NCBI RefSeq assembly: GCF_000720175.1
Contig: NZ_JOIX01000008.1
Location: forward strand, 62,001-126,000
DNA length: 64,000 nucleotides
From: Streptomyces sp. NRRL S-337
GTDB lineage: Bacteria > Actinomycetota > Actinomycetes > Streptomycetales > Streptomycetaceae
Reading direction: 5' to 3'
The position numbers were made by a program, and so were the translations under genes. Positions 53,161-61,323 of the stretch are shown here, piece by piece (the stretch's first letter is position 1; every line of letters starts with the position of its first letter). Under the pieces are notes generated by a model. It saw nothing but the letters and a program-made list of their open reading frames with translations. It made no database searches and was not told where the DNA came from.

Positions 53161-53469
53161 CTACCTGCCGATCTCCCAGGCGAAGGGCGGGAGTTCGCGG
53201 GCCCGGGAGTAGATCTCCAGGGCGTGCCGGGCCGGGACGAACGGGTGCACGCGGGCGCCTTCGAGGCCGGCCAGCAGGCGGGCGCAGTGGTGTACGCAGC
53301 CGGCCACCTCGCGGCCGTGGCGGTCGACGATGGTGGCGGCGTCGTGCGGTCCCTCGCACGGGGTGGGGTCCTTGACGGCGGCGGCCGGGCAGCGGCCGGG
53401 CGGGGCTCCGGCGACGGTTTCCCGGCCGGCTGCCGGGTGCGGGGACCGGGCGTCGAACGGCTGGTTCAT
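53161..53469 (-). CDS. Small hypothetical protein
   Basis: A 102-residue protein of unrecognised family. The N-terminal half is Pro/Ala-rich. The C-terminal half contains CEGPHDAATIVDRHGREVAGCVHHCARLLAGLEGARVHPFVPARHALEIYSRARELPPFAWEIGR, whose Cys/His spacing could bind a metal but matches no known finger. GGGGGAG lies eight bases before the ATG at 53469, supporting translation. It has no clear operon partner. Confidence 0.62.
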   Translation of the reverse strand: MNQPFDARSPHPAAGRETVAGAPPGRCPAAAVKDPTPCEGPHDAATIVDRHGREVAGCVHHCARLLAGLEGARVHPFVPARHALEIYSRARELPPFAWEIGR

Positions 53470-53611
53470 GGCGATCTCCCCCTGGCGGTGCGGTGCGGTG
53501 GTGCGTGCCGTGGGCGGTGGCGGGATCCTTGCGGTCCCGGCGCCCAGGACAGTGGTGCTCGGCGCGGACGGCGTCCATGCCGCCTTGGGGAAGACCTGGT
53601 CGGATCGTCAG

Positions 53612-54403
53612 CTATTCATGGGAATGCCCGTCCCCGGAGTGCGCCGCTGCGGGGTGCGGCGCACCCGGGGGACGCCGGTGGCGGAAGGCGGCCGGTTCCA
53701 GGAGCAGGGCGAGGGTGAGCCAGGTGGCGGCCAGCAGCCAGCCGCCGACGACGTCGCCGAGCCAGTGGACGCCCAGATAGACCCGGGTGAGGCCGACCCC
53801 GGCGGCCCAGAGGGCGAGGACCGCGCACCAGGTGCGGGCGACGGCGGGGCCGCAGCGGTGCGCGAGGCCCCAGGCCAGCAGGCCGGCCGCGAGCGCGGAG
53901 GTGGTGGCGTGGCCGGAGGGGAAGGCGTATCCGGTGGCGTGCCCGGCCCAGTCGACGGCCGGTGGGCGGGCCCGGGCGAGCAGTTCCATCAGGCCGTAGC
54001 GGATCGCCTGGCCGACGGCGAGGACGACCACCGTGCAGGTCACCGCCCGGAGGCGGCCGCTCGCGCCGCGGCCGGCCAGCAGTCCGGCGAGGACGGCCAT
54101 CAGGTAGGGGACGAGGCCGGTTCCGGTGGCGGTCAGGGCCCGCGCCAGGGACCGCACCGGCTCGCCGTGGTGGGCGGCGGCCCAGTGGACGGTGGCCTGT
54201 TCGGGGGCGAGGGGGGTGCCGTGCCGTACGGAGACGGTGGTCGCGGCGGCGGCGAACAGCACCGCGCAGACCGCGGCCAGGGCCAGGAGCGCGCCGTTCC
54301 CCGGCCGGGGGACGGAGCCGGGGCCCAGTTCCGGCCGCGGTCGCCGGCCCGCCACCGGCTCCCGGCCCGGCCCGGGCCCCGTCTCTCCTCCCGGCGCGGT
54401 CAC
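53612..54403 (-). CDS. PAP2-superfamily phosphatase (membrane)
   Basis: A 263-residue protein with about six membrane segments. The PAP2 phosphatase motifs are LARARPPAVDW (KxxxxxxRP-like), YAFPSGHATTSALAAG (PSGH) and TRVYLGVHWLGDVVGGWLLA (SRxxxxxHxxxD-like). It would dephosphorylate lipid phosphates such as undecaprenyl diphosphate or phosphatidic acid. The GTG at 54403 overlaps the stop of another PAP2 gene. It is the third of three coupled membrane-protein genes. Confidence 0.9.
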   Translation of the reverse strand: MTAPGGETGPGPGREPVAGRRPRPELGPGSVPRPGNGALLALAAVCAVLFAAAATTVSVRHGTPLAPEQATVHWAAAHHGEPVRSLARALTATGTGLVPYLMAVLAGLLAGRGASGRLRAVTCTVVVLAVGQAIRYGLMELLARARPPAVDWAGHATGYAFPSGHATTSALAAGLLAWGLAHRCGPAVARTWCAVLALWAAGVGLTRVYLGVHWLGDVVGGWLLAATWLTLALLLEPAAFRHRRPPGAPHPAAAHSGDGHSHE

Positions 54404-55005
54404 CGCGCGGCCACCAGGGGGCGCAACCGGGTCGTGCGGATCCGGGCGACGGCGGGGGCCGCGCGGTCGGCGAGCGGGGTGAGTGCCCAGGCCACCAGGC
54501 CGCCGGTGAGCAGGCCGGCGACGGCGTCGTGCGGGTAGTGGGCCCCGATCCAGACCCGGGAGGCCGCCATCAGGACGGCGGCCGGGGCGGCGATCCGGCC
54601 GAGCCGCCGGTCGCACAGGAGGAGCGCGACCGCGGCGGCCGCGGCGATGGCGGCGTGGTTGCTGGGGAAGGACCAGTCGCCGGGCCCCGGGCAGCTCTCG
54701 ACGGTGAGGGTGTGCAGCGTCCGGCACGGCCGCTGCTCGTCGAAGAGGCTCTTGACCAGGTCGTTCGCGACGTAGGCGAGGACGACGGTCAGGGGGGTGG
54801 CCAGGGCCGTGGCCATGGCTGTGGGCCCGCGGCGGCGCGCCCGCCACCAGGCGAGCAGCATCAGCACGGCGAAGAGCGCCAGGCCGTAGTCGCTCCAGGC
54901 GGCGACTGCGACGTTCAGGCCGTGCGGGGCGCGGTGCGCGAGACCGGTGATCCAGGTGTAGGCGGTGCCGTCGATCGCGGCTCCGCCGAGGGCGAGGGAG
55001 GTCAT
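54400..55005 (-). CDS. PAP2-superfamily phosphatase (undecaprenyl-diphosphatase-like)
   Basis: A 201-residue membrane protein. Motifs are VKSLFDEQRPCRTL (KxxxxxxRP), WSFPSNHAAIAAAAAV (PSNH) and ASRVWIGAHYPHDAVAG (SRxxxxxHxxxD), all intact. It is shorter than its downstream paralogue and close in length to BcrC-type undecaprenyl diphosphatases. The ATG overlaps the DedA stop (ATGA), and its own stop overlaps the next PAP2 start. Confidence 0.92.
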   Translation of the reverse strand: MTSLALGGAAIDGTAYTWITGLAHRAPHGLNVAVAAWSDYGLALFAVLMLLAWWRARRRGPTAMATALATPLTVVLAYVANDLVKSLFDEQRPCRTLHTLTVESCPGPGDWSFPSNHAAIAAAAAVALLLCDRRLGRIAAPAAVLMAASRVWIGAHYPHDAVAGLLTGGLVAWALTPLADRAAPAVARIRTTRLRPLVAAR

Positions 55006-55703
55006 GGGTGCTGCTCCTCCGGGTCGGCCGTCGCCGGGCGCCGGCGGGCGCGGAGCACCTCCAGGGCGAGCGGGGTCAGCGACACCGCCACCACGAGGGC
55101 CACCAGCGGCAGCAGATAGCGGTCCACGTTGGGCACGGACGAGCCCAGTGCGTATCCGGCGAGGGTGAGACCGAGCGTCCAGACCACTCCGCCGGTGATC
55201 TGCCAGAGGGTGAAGGTGCGGGCGGGCACCCGAAGGGCCCCGGCCAGCGGGTTCAGCACGGTGCGCACGATCGGGACGAAGCGGGCGAGGACGAGGGCCT
55301 TGGCGTGGCCGTAGCGGGCGAGGTACTCCTCGGCGCGGGCGGCGCCCTCCCGCAGCTTGCGGGAGCGGCTGCGGGCCAGCAGGGCGCGGCCGCCGCGCCG
55401 GCCGAGCCAGTAGCCGGTCTGGGATCCGGCGAGCGTGCCCGCCGTGGCGGCGAGCAGCACCTGGGGCAGGGCGAGGTGCACGGCGCCGCCGGCGCCCGGG
55501 GCGCAGAGCAGTCCGGCGGTGAAGAGCAGGGAGTCGCCGGGCAGGAAGAACCCGACCAGCAGTCCGGTCTCGGCGAACAGGACGACGGCGACGCCGAGCG
55601 CCCCGAACGCGGCGAGCAGCGAGCCGGCGTCGAGCACGTCGACGGCTTGGACCGTGCCCGTCGCATCGGCTGCCACCTGCGCAAACGCAGCGGCTACGGC
55701 CAT
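55002..55703 (-). CDS. DedA-family membrane protein
   Basis: A 233-residue protein with the DedA/VTT pattern: VVLFAETGLLVGFFLPGDSLLFTAGLL and a central YWLGRRGG. ARFVPIVRTVLNPLAGALRVPARTFTLWQITGGVVW contains the membrane-embedded arginine and proline residues important for function. DedA proteins move lipid carriers such as undecaprenyl phosphate across the membrane. It leads an operon with two PAP2 phosphatases, a sensible set for carrier-lipid recycling. Confidence 0.93.
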   Translation of the reverse strand: MAVAAAFAQVAADATGTVQAVDVLDAGSLLAAFGALGVAVVLFAETGLLVGFFLPGDSLLFTAGLLCAPGAGGAVHLALPQVLLAATAGTLAGSQTGYWLGRRGGRALLARSRSRKLREGAARAEEYLARYGHAKALVLARFVPIVRTVLNPLAGALRVPARTFTLWQITGGVVWTLGLTLAGYALGSSVPNVDRYLLPLVALVVAVSLTPLALEVLRARRRPATADPEEQHP

Positions 55704-55759
55704 GTCGGTGGCCCCTTACATAATGGGTCGCGGGCCTGCCGTCCGACCGGCCCGACCGA

Positions 55760-55792
55760 CTACAGTCACGTAGACGGTCTACGGAACTGTAG
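55760..55792. promoter_or_regulatory. BlaI-type nested operator upstream of the blaI-like gene
   Basis: CTACAGT-3-GTAGAC-1-GTCTAC-3-ACTGTAG is a complete two-tier palindrome of 33 bp, 25 bases before the ATG at 55818. TACA/TGTA half-sites are the hallmark of BlaI/MecI operators. The dedA operon starts 56 bases to the left on the other strand, so both could be controlled. Confidence 0.85.
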
Positions 55793-55817
55793 ACGACGAG
55801 CAGGCGAAGGGCGTTCC

Positions 55818-56246
55818 ATGTCGGAGACACCACCCGCGCAGCGGCGCCCCTCCGGCGAGCTGGAGGCGAGCGTCCTCGCCGCGCTCTGGGCGGCCGAGGG
55901 TCCGCTCAGCCCGGCCGAGGTGCAGAGCGCCCTCGGCGGCCGGCTGGCCCGTACGACCGTCACGACGATCCTGTCCCGGCTGCACGACAAGGGCGCGGTG
56001 TCCCGCTCCCGGGCGGGCCGCGGCTTCACGTACTCCCCGATACAGGACTCCGCGGGGCTGACCGCCCGGCGGATGCGCAGCGAGCTCGACAAGCAACACG
56101 ACCGCGGCACCGCGCTCGCCCGCTTCGTCTCCCAACTCACCCGCGAGGACGAGCAGTTGCTGCGCTCCCTGCTGGAGAGCGCAGCGGACGGCCCGCAGGG
56201 GACGCCGGGTACCGGCCGGCCGCCCGCCCCGGGGGCCGCCCCGTGA
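55818..56246 (+). CDS. BlaI/MecI-family transcriptional repressor
   Basis: A 142-residue winged-helix repressor. It has LEASVLAALWAAEGPLSPAEVQSALGGRLARTTVTTILSRLHDKGAVSRSRAGRGFTYSP (about 14-72), the typical BlaI DNA-binding half. A helical dimerisation part with LDKQHDRGTALARFVSQL and a Pro/Gly-rich tail follow. It overlaps the GTG of the M56 peptidase gene, and a BlaI-like operator lies upstream. Such repressors are removed by cleavage or modification when the M56 partner senses a signal. Confidence 0.93.
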   Translation: MSETPPAQRRPSGELEASVLAALWAAEGPLSPAEVQSALGGRLARTTVTTILSRLHDKGAVSRSRAGRGFTYSPIQDSAGLTARRMRSELDKQHDRGTALARFVSQLTREDEQLLRSLLESAADGPQGTPGTGRPPAPGAAP

Positions 56247-57199
56247 TCGTCGCCGTCTGGATCCCGCTGCTGATGCCGCTGCTCGCGGTGCCCGCCGCCC
56301 GCCGGCTGGCCGAGTCGCTGCCGCCGCGCGCCGCGGCCTGGCTGCTGACCGGCTGCGCCGCCCTGCTCGCAGGGTGCACGACCGCCGCGCTCGGCCTGCT
56401 GGTGGCCGCCGGGGCGCTGCGGCTGCCGCCGGTCGCCGCCCTCGGTCATCTCTCCCTCCCGCTGACCGACGGCGATCCGGCCGTCATGCTCCCCGCCGCC
56501 GGGGCCGCCGGCCTGTCGCTCGCCGTCTGCGCCCTCGCCGCCGCGCACCGCGCCCGCCGGCACCGCACCGAACTGCGCGCGGCCCGGCGCGCCACCGCAC
56601 CGCACCCGGTCTCCGGCGACCTGTGCGTGCTGCCCGACGCCGCGCCCGACGCGTACGCCCTCCCCGGGCGGCCGGGCCGGGTGGTGGTCACCGCCGGGAT
56701 GCTGCGGGCGCTGTCCGCCGCCGAGCGCGAGGCACTGTTCGCCCACGAGCGCGCCCATCTCGCCGCCCGGCACCACCTCTTCCTGCTCACCGCCGCGCTC
56801 GCCGAGGTCTGCCATCCGCTGCTCCGCGGTCTGCGGGCGCCGCTGGCGTACGCCCTGGAGCGCTGGGCGGACGAAGCGGCCGCCGCCCGGGTCGGCGACC
56901 GCCGGGTCACCGCCCGCGCCATCGGCCGCGCCGCCCTGGCCGCCGGGCCGCACGCCCCGGCGCCGCACCGCCCCCGTACGGTCCTCGCCGCGACCACCGG
57001 CCCGGTGCCGCGCCGGGTCGCCGCGCTGCTCGGCTCCCAGGCGGCAGCCGGCCGCCCCCGGATACCCACCGGCCTTCGCGGCCGCCGGCTCGTCGCGGCG
57101 GCCCTGCTCACCTGCGTCACGTTCTCCGCGGCCGCCGCCCTGGACGCCGCGGCGGACCTCCACGCGTCGGTGGAGGTGGCCCAGGGCGAGACCCGCTGA
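56243..57199 (+). CDS. M56-family membrane metallopeptidase (BlaR1-like, no sensor domain)
   Basis: A 318-residue membrane protein with an intact zinc motif FAHERAHLAARHH (H168, E169, H172) and a downstream LERWADEAAA glutamate. Membrane segments flank it (LLMPLLAVPAA, AAWLLTGCAALLAGC). A C-terminal segment near 285-305 ends the protein. The penicillin-binding sensor of true BlaR1 is absent, so it is the short M56 form common in Streptomyces. Coupled by GTGA to the BlaI-like gene, it probably inactivates that repressor. What it senses is unknown. Confidence 0.92.
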   Translation: MIVAVWIPLLMPLLAVPAARRLAESLPPRAAAWLLTGCAALLAGCTTAALGLLVAAGALRLPPVAALGHLSLPLTDGDPAVMLPAAGAAGLSLAVCALAAAHRARRHRTELRAARRATAPHPVSGDLCVLPDAAPDAYALPGRPGRVVVTAGMLRALSAAEREALFAHERAHLAARHHLFLLTAALAEVCHPLLRGLRAPLAYALERWADEAAAARVGDRRVTARAIGRAALAAGPHAPAPHRPRTVLAATTGPVPRRVAALLGSQAAAGRPRIPTGLRGRRLVAAALLTCVTFSAAAALDAAADLHASVEVAQGETR

Positions 57200-57340
57200 G
57201 GGACGTGGGCTGAGGGACGTGGGGCGAGGGGCTGAGGGAGGGCTGCCCCCGGACCGAGCCATCGGACCGAGCCATCGGGTCATCCACCAGGGCCGACGCA
57301 CCGGCCACGGGCCGCAGGCCACGGGCCACAGGCCGCAGGC
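57195..57340. repeat. Tandem-repeat spacer between M56 and histidine-kinase genes
   Basis: The spacer between two convergent genes is made of short repeats. GCTGAGGGACGTGGG occurs at 57195-57209 and 57209-57223 (14-base period). GGACCGAGCCATC occurs at 57251-57263 and 57264-57276. CACGGGCC-type units recur in 57306-57340. No gene is visible here. Confidence 0.7.
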
Positions 57341-57344
57341 CGGG

Positions 57345-58805
57345 TCAGTGGGCGTAGCCCCGGCCGACCGTGAAGCCCAGGACGGCTCCGCCGCCGGGCC
57401 GGGCGGCCGCGAAGGCGTGGCCGCCGTGGGCGGTGGCGATCTCCCGGACGATGGCGAGGCCGAGCCCGGAGCCCGGCAGCCCGCGGGCGGCGGCCGAGCG
57501 GTAGAAGCGGTCGAAGACCCGGGTCAGATCGGCCTCCGCGATCCCCGGCCCCCGGTCGAGGACCTCGATCCGGGCGCCGGTGACCCGCACCTCGATCGGT
57601 TCGGTGCCGCCCGCGTCGAACTTGGCGGCGTTCTCCAGCAGATTGCCGATCGCCCGGTTCAGCGCGGCCGGCCGTCCCCAGGCCACCGCCGGGCGGAGGG
57701 TGCGTACGGTGATCTCGCGGCCGGTGCGGCGGCGGGCGGAGGCGGCCGCCTTCTCCGCGACCTCCGCCAGACTCACCTCCGACAAGGGATCGTCGTCGCG
57801 CTGCCCGGCAGCCAGCCCGACCAGCTCGTTGACCAGATCGCTGAGCTCCCGGGCCTCGCCCGCCAGATCGGCGAGCAGCTCCTCGCGGGCGTCCGGCGGC
57901 AGGTCGTCGAACCGCTTCAGCAACGAGATGTTGGTCCGCAGCGAGGTCAGCGGGGTGCGCAGCTCGTGCCCGGCGTCCTGGACGAGGCGCTGCTGGTCCT
58001 GGACGGCGCTGGCCAGCCGCCCCAGCATGTCGTCGAAGGCCCGCCCCAGCCGGGCCACCTCGTCCCGGCCGGCCACCGGCACCGGCACGTCCAGCCGCCC
58101 GTGCTCGGCGACGCTCTCCGCGACCGATGTCAGCCGCACCAGCCGGCCGGTGATCCGGCGCGCCAGCCACCAGCCGACCGTGCCGGCCAGCGCGATGACC
58201 ACCGCCGCCAGCAGGATGGTGCGCTGCTGCAGCGCGGACAGCAGGTCCTCGGTCTCGCTGAACTTCTGGGCGACCTGCACCGCCCCGCGGCCGCCGCCGA
58301 GCGCGACGGTCGCGACGTGGTACTCGTCGTCACCGAGCTCCGCCTCCCGCTCCGCGTACCGGCCGGCCTGCGGGTCGGTGGCGATCCGCCGCTCGGCGGC
58401 ACCGGCGGGCAGGGCCGGGCGCCCCAGCTCCACGATCCGGCCGCCGGCGCCCAGGATCTGCACATCGGTGCGGGTCGGCCGGGTCAGGTCGTCGCGCGGC
58501 CCGTCGTGGTCGGGGTCGGAGGCCGCGTAGTCGGCCGGCCCGAATTCCTTCTCCTGCACCTGGGTGCGCAGATCCCGTACGACCTCGGAGAACACCGACC
58601 TCTCGTCCACCCGCACCAGCCGCGCGGCCGCGTCGTAGCTGAGGAACCCCACGAGCACGGTCACCACCGCGGCCCCGGTGGCGAACGCCACCGCGAAGGC
58701 GGTCCGCAGACTGGCCGGCCGGCGGGTGCGCAGCCAGACGGCGCGCCCGCGGTCCCGCCAGGCGCCGGCCCGGGACCGGAACCAGGCCCGCAGCCGGCCG
58801 GGCAC
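57345..58805 (-). CDS. Sensor histidine kinase (two-component)
   Basis: A 486-residue membrane kinase. A first membrane helix at about 34-56 and a second at about 197-214 enclose a 140-residue extracellular sensor region. A HAMP domain (RRITGRLVRL) follows. HisKA carries the phosphorylated H280 in DAGHELRTPLTSLR, and the ATPase domain shows NLLENAAKF, DRGPGIA and GLGLAIVREIA. GTG at 58805 has GGGAGGA upstream, and the stop of the response regulator lies just before it. The architecture is that of MprB/CseC-like actinobacterial kinases. The signal is unknown. Confidence 0.95.
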   Translation of the reverse strand: MPGRLRAWFRSRAGAWRDRGRAVWLRTRRPASLRTAFAVAFATGAAVVTVLVGFLSYDAAARLVRVDERSVFSEVVRDLRTQVQEKEFGPADYAASDPDHDGPRDDLTRPTRTDVQILGAGGRIVELGRPALPAGAAERRIATDPQAGRYAEREAELGDDEYHVATVALGGGRGAVQVAQKFSETEDLLSALQQRTILLAAVVIALAGTVGWWLARRITGRLVRLTSVAESVAEHGRLDVPVPVAGRDEVARLGRAFDDMLGRLASAVQDQQRLVQDAGHELRTPLTSLRTNISLLKRFDDLPPDAREELLADLAGEARELSDLVNELVGLAAGQRDDDPLSEVSLAEVAEKAAASARRRTGREITVRTLRPAVAWGRPAALNRAIGNLLENAAKFDAGGTEPIEVRVTGARIEVLDRGPGIAEADLTRVFDRFYRSAAARGLPGSGLGLAIVREIATAHGGHAFAAARPGGGAVLGFTVGRGYAH

Positions 58806-58806
58806 C

Positions 58807-59574
58807 TCAGTCCTCCCGCAGGACGTAGCCGACGCCCCGCACCGTGTGGATCAGCGGGCGGCTGCCCGGGACGTCGACCTTGCGGCGCAGGTAGCCGACG
58901 TACACCGCGAGGTTCTTGGAGCCCGGCCCGAAGTCGTAGCCCCAGATCCGGTCGTAGATCGTCGAGTGGTCCAGGACGATCCCGGCGTTCCGGGCGAGCA
59001 GCTCCAGCAGCTCGAACTCGGTCCGGGTCAGCTCCAGCTCCCGGTCCCCGCGCCAGGCGCGGCGCGAGGGCCCGTCGATCCGCAGGTCCGCCGCCTCGAC
59101 GACCCCGCTGTCCACCGCCCGGACGTCGTACCCGCCGGCCGCCTCCTCGCCGGCCGGCCCGGGAGCCGTCCCGGGAGCGCCGCCCGCTGCCGCCCCGGCC
59201 CCGTCCGTCGTGGTCCGCCGCAGCAGCGCCCGCAGCCGGGCGAAGACCTCCTCGACCTCGAAGGGCTTGACCACGTAGTCGTCCGCCCCGGCGTCCAGAC
59301 CGGCGATCCGGTCGGCGGTCTCGACCCGGGCGGTCAGCATCAGGATCGGGGTGCGGTCCTGCTCGGCCCGCAGCACCTGGCACACCTGCAGCCCGTCGAT
59401 GCCCGGCATCATCACGTCCAGCAGGATCACGTCCGGCCGCTCGCGGTGCGCGGCGGCCAGCGCCTGGATGCCGTCGGCGACCGCGGTGACCCGGTACCCC
59501 TCCAGGGTCAGGGCACGCTCCAGGGCGGTGCGGATGGGGCGGTCGTCCTCGGCGAGCAGTACGGAATGGGTCAC
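58807..59574 (-). CDS. OmpR-family response regulator
   Basis: A 255-residue regulator. The receiver has acidic residues E9-D11, the phosphoacceptor D53 (VILLDVMMPG) and K103 (VVKPFE). An Ala/Gly-rich linker of about 35 residues leads to the OmpR-type winged helix (about 160-254; LTRTEFELLELLARNAGIVLDHSTIYDRIWG). The GTG at 59574 is the start; its ribosome-binding site is weak. It is encoded directly before its kinase. Confidence 0.95.
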   Translation of the reverse strand: MTHSVLLAEDDRPIRTALERALTLEGYRVTAVADGIQALAAAHRERPDVILLDVMMPGIDGLQVCQVLRAEQDRTPILMLTARVETADRIAGLDAGADDYVVKPFEVEEVFARLRALLRRTTTDGAGAAAGGAPGTAPGPAGEEAAGGYDVRAVDSGVVEAADLRIDGPSRRAWRGDRELELTRTEFELLELLARNAGIVLDHSTIYDRIWGYDFGPGSKNLAVYVGYLRRKVDVPGSRPLIHTVRGVGYVLRED

Positions 59575-59809
59575 CCGGCAAGTCTGCCAAGGCCACGGCG
59601 GGACGACGGCGGGCGGCCGGCCCGGCGGCGGCTTTCTTACCCGGCTCTCACCCACGGTTCTTACCGGCCTCTCACCCCCGCCACGCAGTCGGCTTACCCC
59701 TTGCCGACACGGTGGCCCCCGTGCCGGACGGGCCGGCACGGCGGGTCGGCCTCGGTGCGCGACCCGCCGGCCCCACGACTGGGCAGACCTCGGGAAGACA
59801 CCACTCCGG

Positions 59810-61039
59810 ATGAAGATCACCCTCCTGCTGCACAACGCGTACGCCATCGGCGGCACCATCCGCACCACCTTCAACCTCGCCGCCGCGCTCGCCGGCCGGC
59901 CCGGCGTCGACGAGGTCGAGATCGTTTCGATGCTGCGCCACCGCGAGGTCCCCCGGTTCACCCTCGACCCCCGGGTGCGGCTGGTGCCCCTGGTGGACAC
60001 CCGGGTCGGCAGCGACGACATGGCAGACCCGCGGTTCGGCGAGCCCGCCAAGGACTTCCCGCTCGCCGAGAAGCGGCACCACCAGTACAGCCGGCTCGTC
60101 GACGTGCGCGCCGCGGAGTTCCTGCGCGGCACCGACGCCGACGTCCTGATCGGCACCCGCCCCGGCATCAACGTCTACCTGGCCCGCTTCGGCCCCCGCC
60201 GCGCCCTGCGGATCGCCCAGGAGCACCTGCGCCACGACGCGCACGGCAAGCGTCTGCGCGCCGAACTCGCCCGGCATTACCAGCACTTGGACGCACTGGT
60301 CACCACCACCGAGGCGGACGCGGCGGTCTACCGCACCCGGATGCCGTTGCCCGGCGTACGGGTCCTGGCGGTGCCCAACATCGTGCCCGCCCCGCCCGTC
60401 GTGCCCTCCGACGGCACCGCGAAGGTGATCGCGGCGGCCGGCCGGCTGGTCCGCGGCAAGCGCTTCGACCTGCTGATCGAGGCGTTCTCCGCGGTCTCCG
60501 CCAAGCACCCCGACTGGCGGCTGCGGATACACGGCGGCGGTGCCGAACGCGACCGGCTCCAGGGCCTGATCGACGGGCTCGGGCTGACCGAACGCGCCGA
60601 ACTGACCGGGCCGCGCTCGCCGATCGAGGCGGAGTTCGCCAAGGCCTCGATCGTGGCCTCCGCCTCGGACGCCGAGTCGTTCGGCATGACCCTCGTCGAG
60701 GCGATGCGCTGCGGTGTGCCGGTCGTCAGCACCAACTGCCCGCTGGGACCGGCCGAGATCATCGACGACGGCGCGGACGGCCTGCTGGTGCCGCCCGGCG
60801 ACGGCCGGGCGCTCGCCACCGGGCTGCTCGGCCTCATCGAGGACCCCGTGCGCCGCCGGAAGATGGCCGAGGCCGCGCGGGAGAGCGCCCGCCGTTACGA
60901 CCCCGAGCCGATCGCCGAGCGCTACCAACTCCTTTTCCAGGAGCTGCGCGCCACCCGGACCCGCCGCGCGGCGCACCGCGCTTTCGGCCGCGTCCGGCGC
61001 CGGGTCCGCGCCGTACTGCGCCGCGCACTGCGCCGCTGA
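59810..61039 (+). CDS. Family-4 glycosyltransferase
   Basis: A 409-residue GT-B enzyme. The N-terminal half begins MKITLLLHNAYAIGGTIRTTFNLAAAL, with the GGT donor loop. The C-terminal half has AAGRLVRGKRFDLLIEAF, RLRIHGGGAERDRLQ and the catalytic EX7E motif SDAESFGMTLVEAM. A strongly basic Arg-rich tail (RRAAHRAFGRVRRRVRAVLRRALRR) may bind the membrane surface. GGGAAG precedes the ATG. It probably builds a cell-surface glycan or teichoic-type polymer. It diverges from the two-component genes by 235 bases; no target can be assigned. Confidence 0.92.
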   Translation: MKITLLLHNAYAIGGTIRTTFNLAAALAGRPGVDEVEIVSMLRHREVPRFTLDPRVRLVPLVDTRVGSDDMADPRFGEPAKDFPLAEKRHHQYSRLVDVRAAEFLRGTDADVLIGTRPGINVYLARFGPRRALRIAQEHLRHDAHGKRLRAELARHYQHLDALVTTTEADAAVYRTRMPLPGVRVLAVPNIVPAPPVVPSDGTAKVIAAAGRLVRGKRFDLLIEAFSAVSAKHPDWRLRIHGGGAERDRLQGLIDGLGLTERAELTGPRSPIEAEFAKASIVASASDAESFGMTLVEAMRCGVPVVSTNCPLGPAEIIDDGADGLLVPPGDGRALATGLLGLIEDPVRRRKMAEAARESARRYDPEPIAERYQLLFQELRATRTRRAAHRAFGRVRRRVRAVLRRALRR

Positions 61040-61190
61040 CGGGCCGTCTCCTCCCGCGCCCGCTCACCGGGACAACATCCGCCGCCCGCGGTGAACTGGC
61101 GGCCCGTGGGGAACGTACGTCCGGTCAGGAACGGGAAGACTCAGGGAAAGGGCAGACCGAGGACGCGGGGCGCGCAGAGACGCAGAAGAG

Positions 61191-61248
61191 GCACGGCACG
61201 GGGACGGCACGGGCACGGCGGGCACGGAACACGCACGGCAGAGCACGG
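61191..61248. repeat. GCACGG short-repeat cluster upstream of the GH25 gene
   Basis: GCACGG occurs seven times in 58 bases (starts at 61191, 61196, 61207, 61213, 61222, 61233, 61243). Spacing is irregular. It lies in the otherwise gene-free 61040-61323. It may be slippage-derived or a binding-site cluster; it is not a CRISPR. Confidence 0.65.
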
Positions 61249-61323
61249 CACTCGTGGCAAGGCAGTTGACGTGTCGAGCAGTTGGCGCTTCGAATCGCAG
61301 GTCCGATCGGCAGGAGGCCACTC

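Noticed and set aside
61191..61248. GCACGG copies as a CRISPR array.
   Set aside because: The unit is six bases, spacing is irregular, and there are no unique spacers or cas genes.
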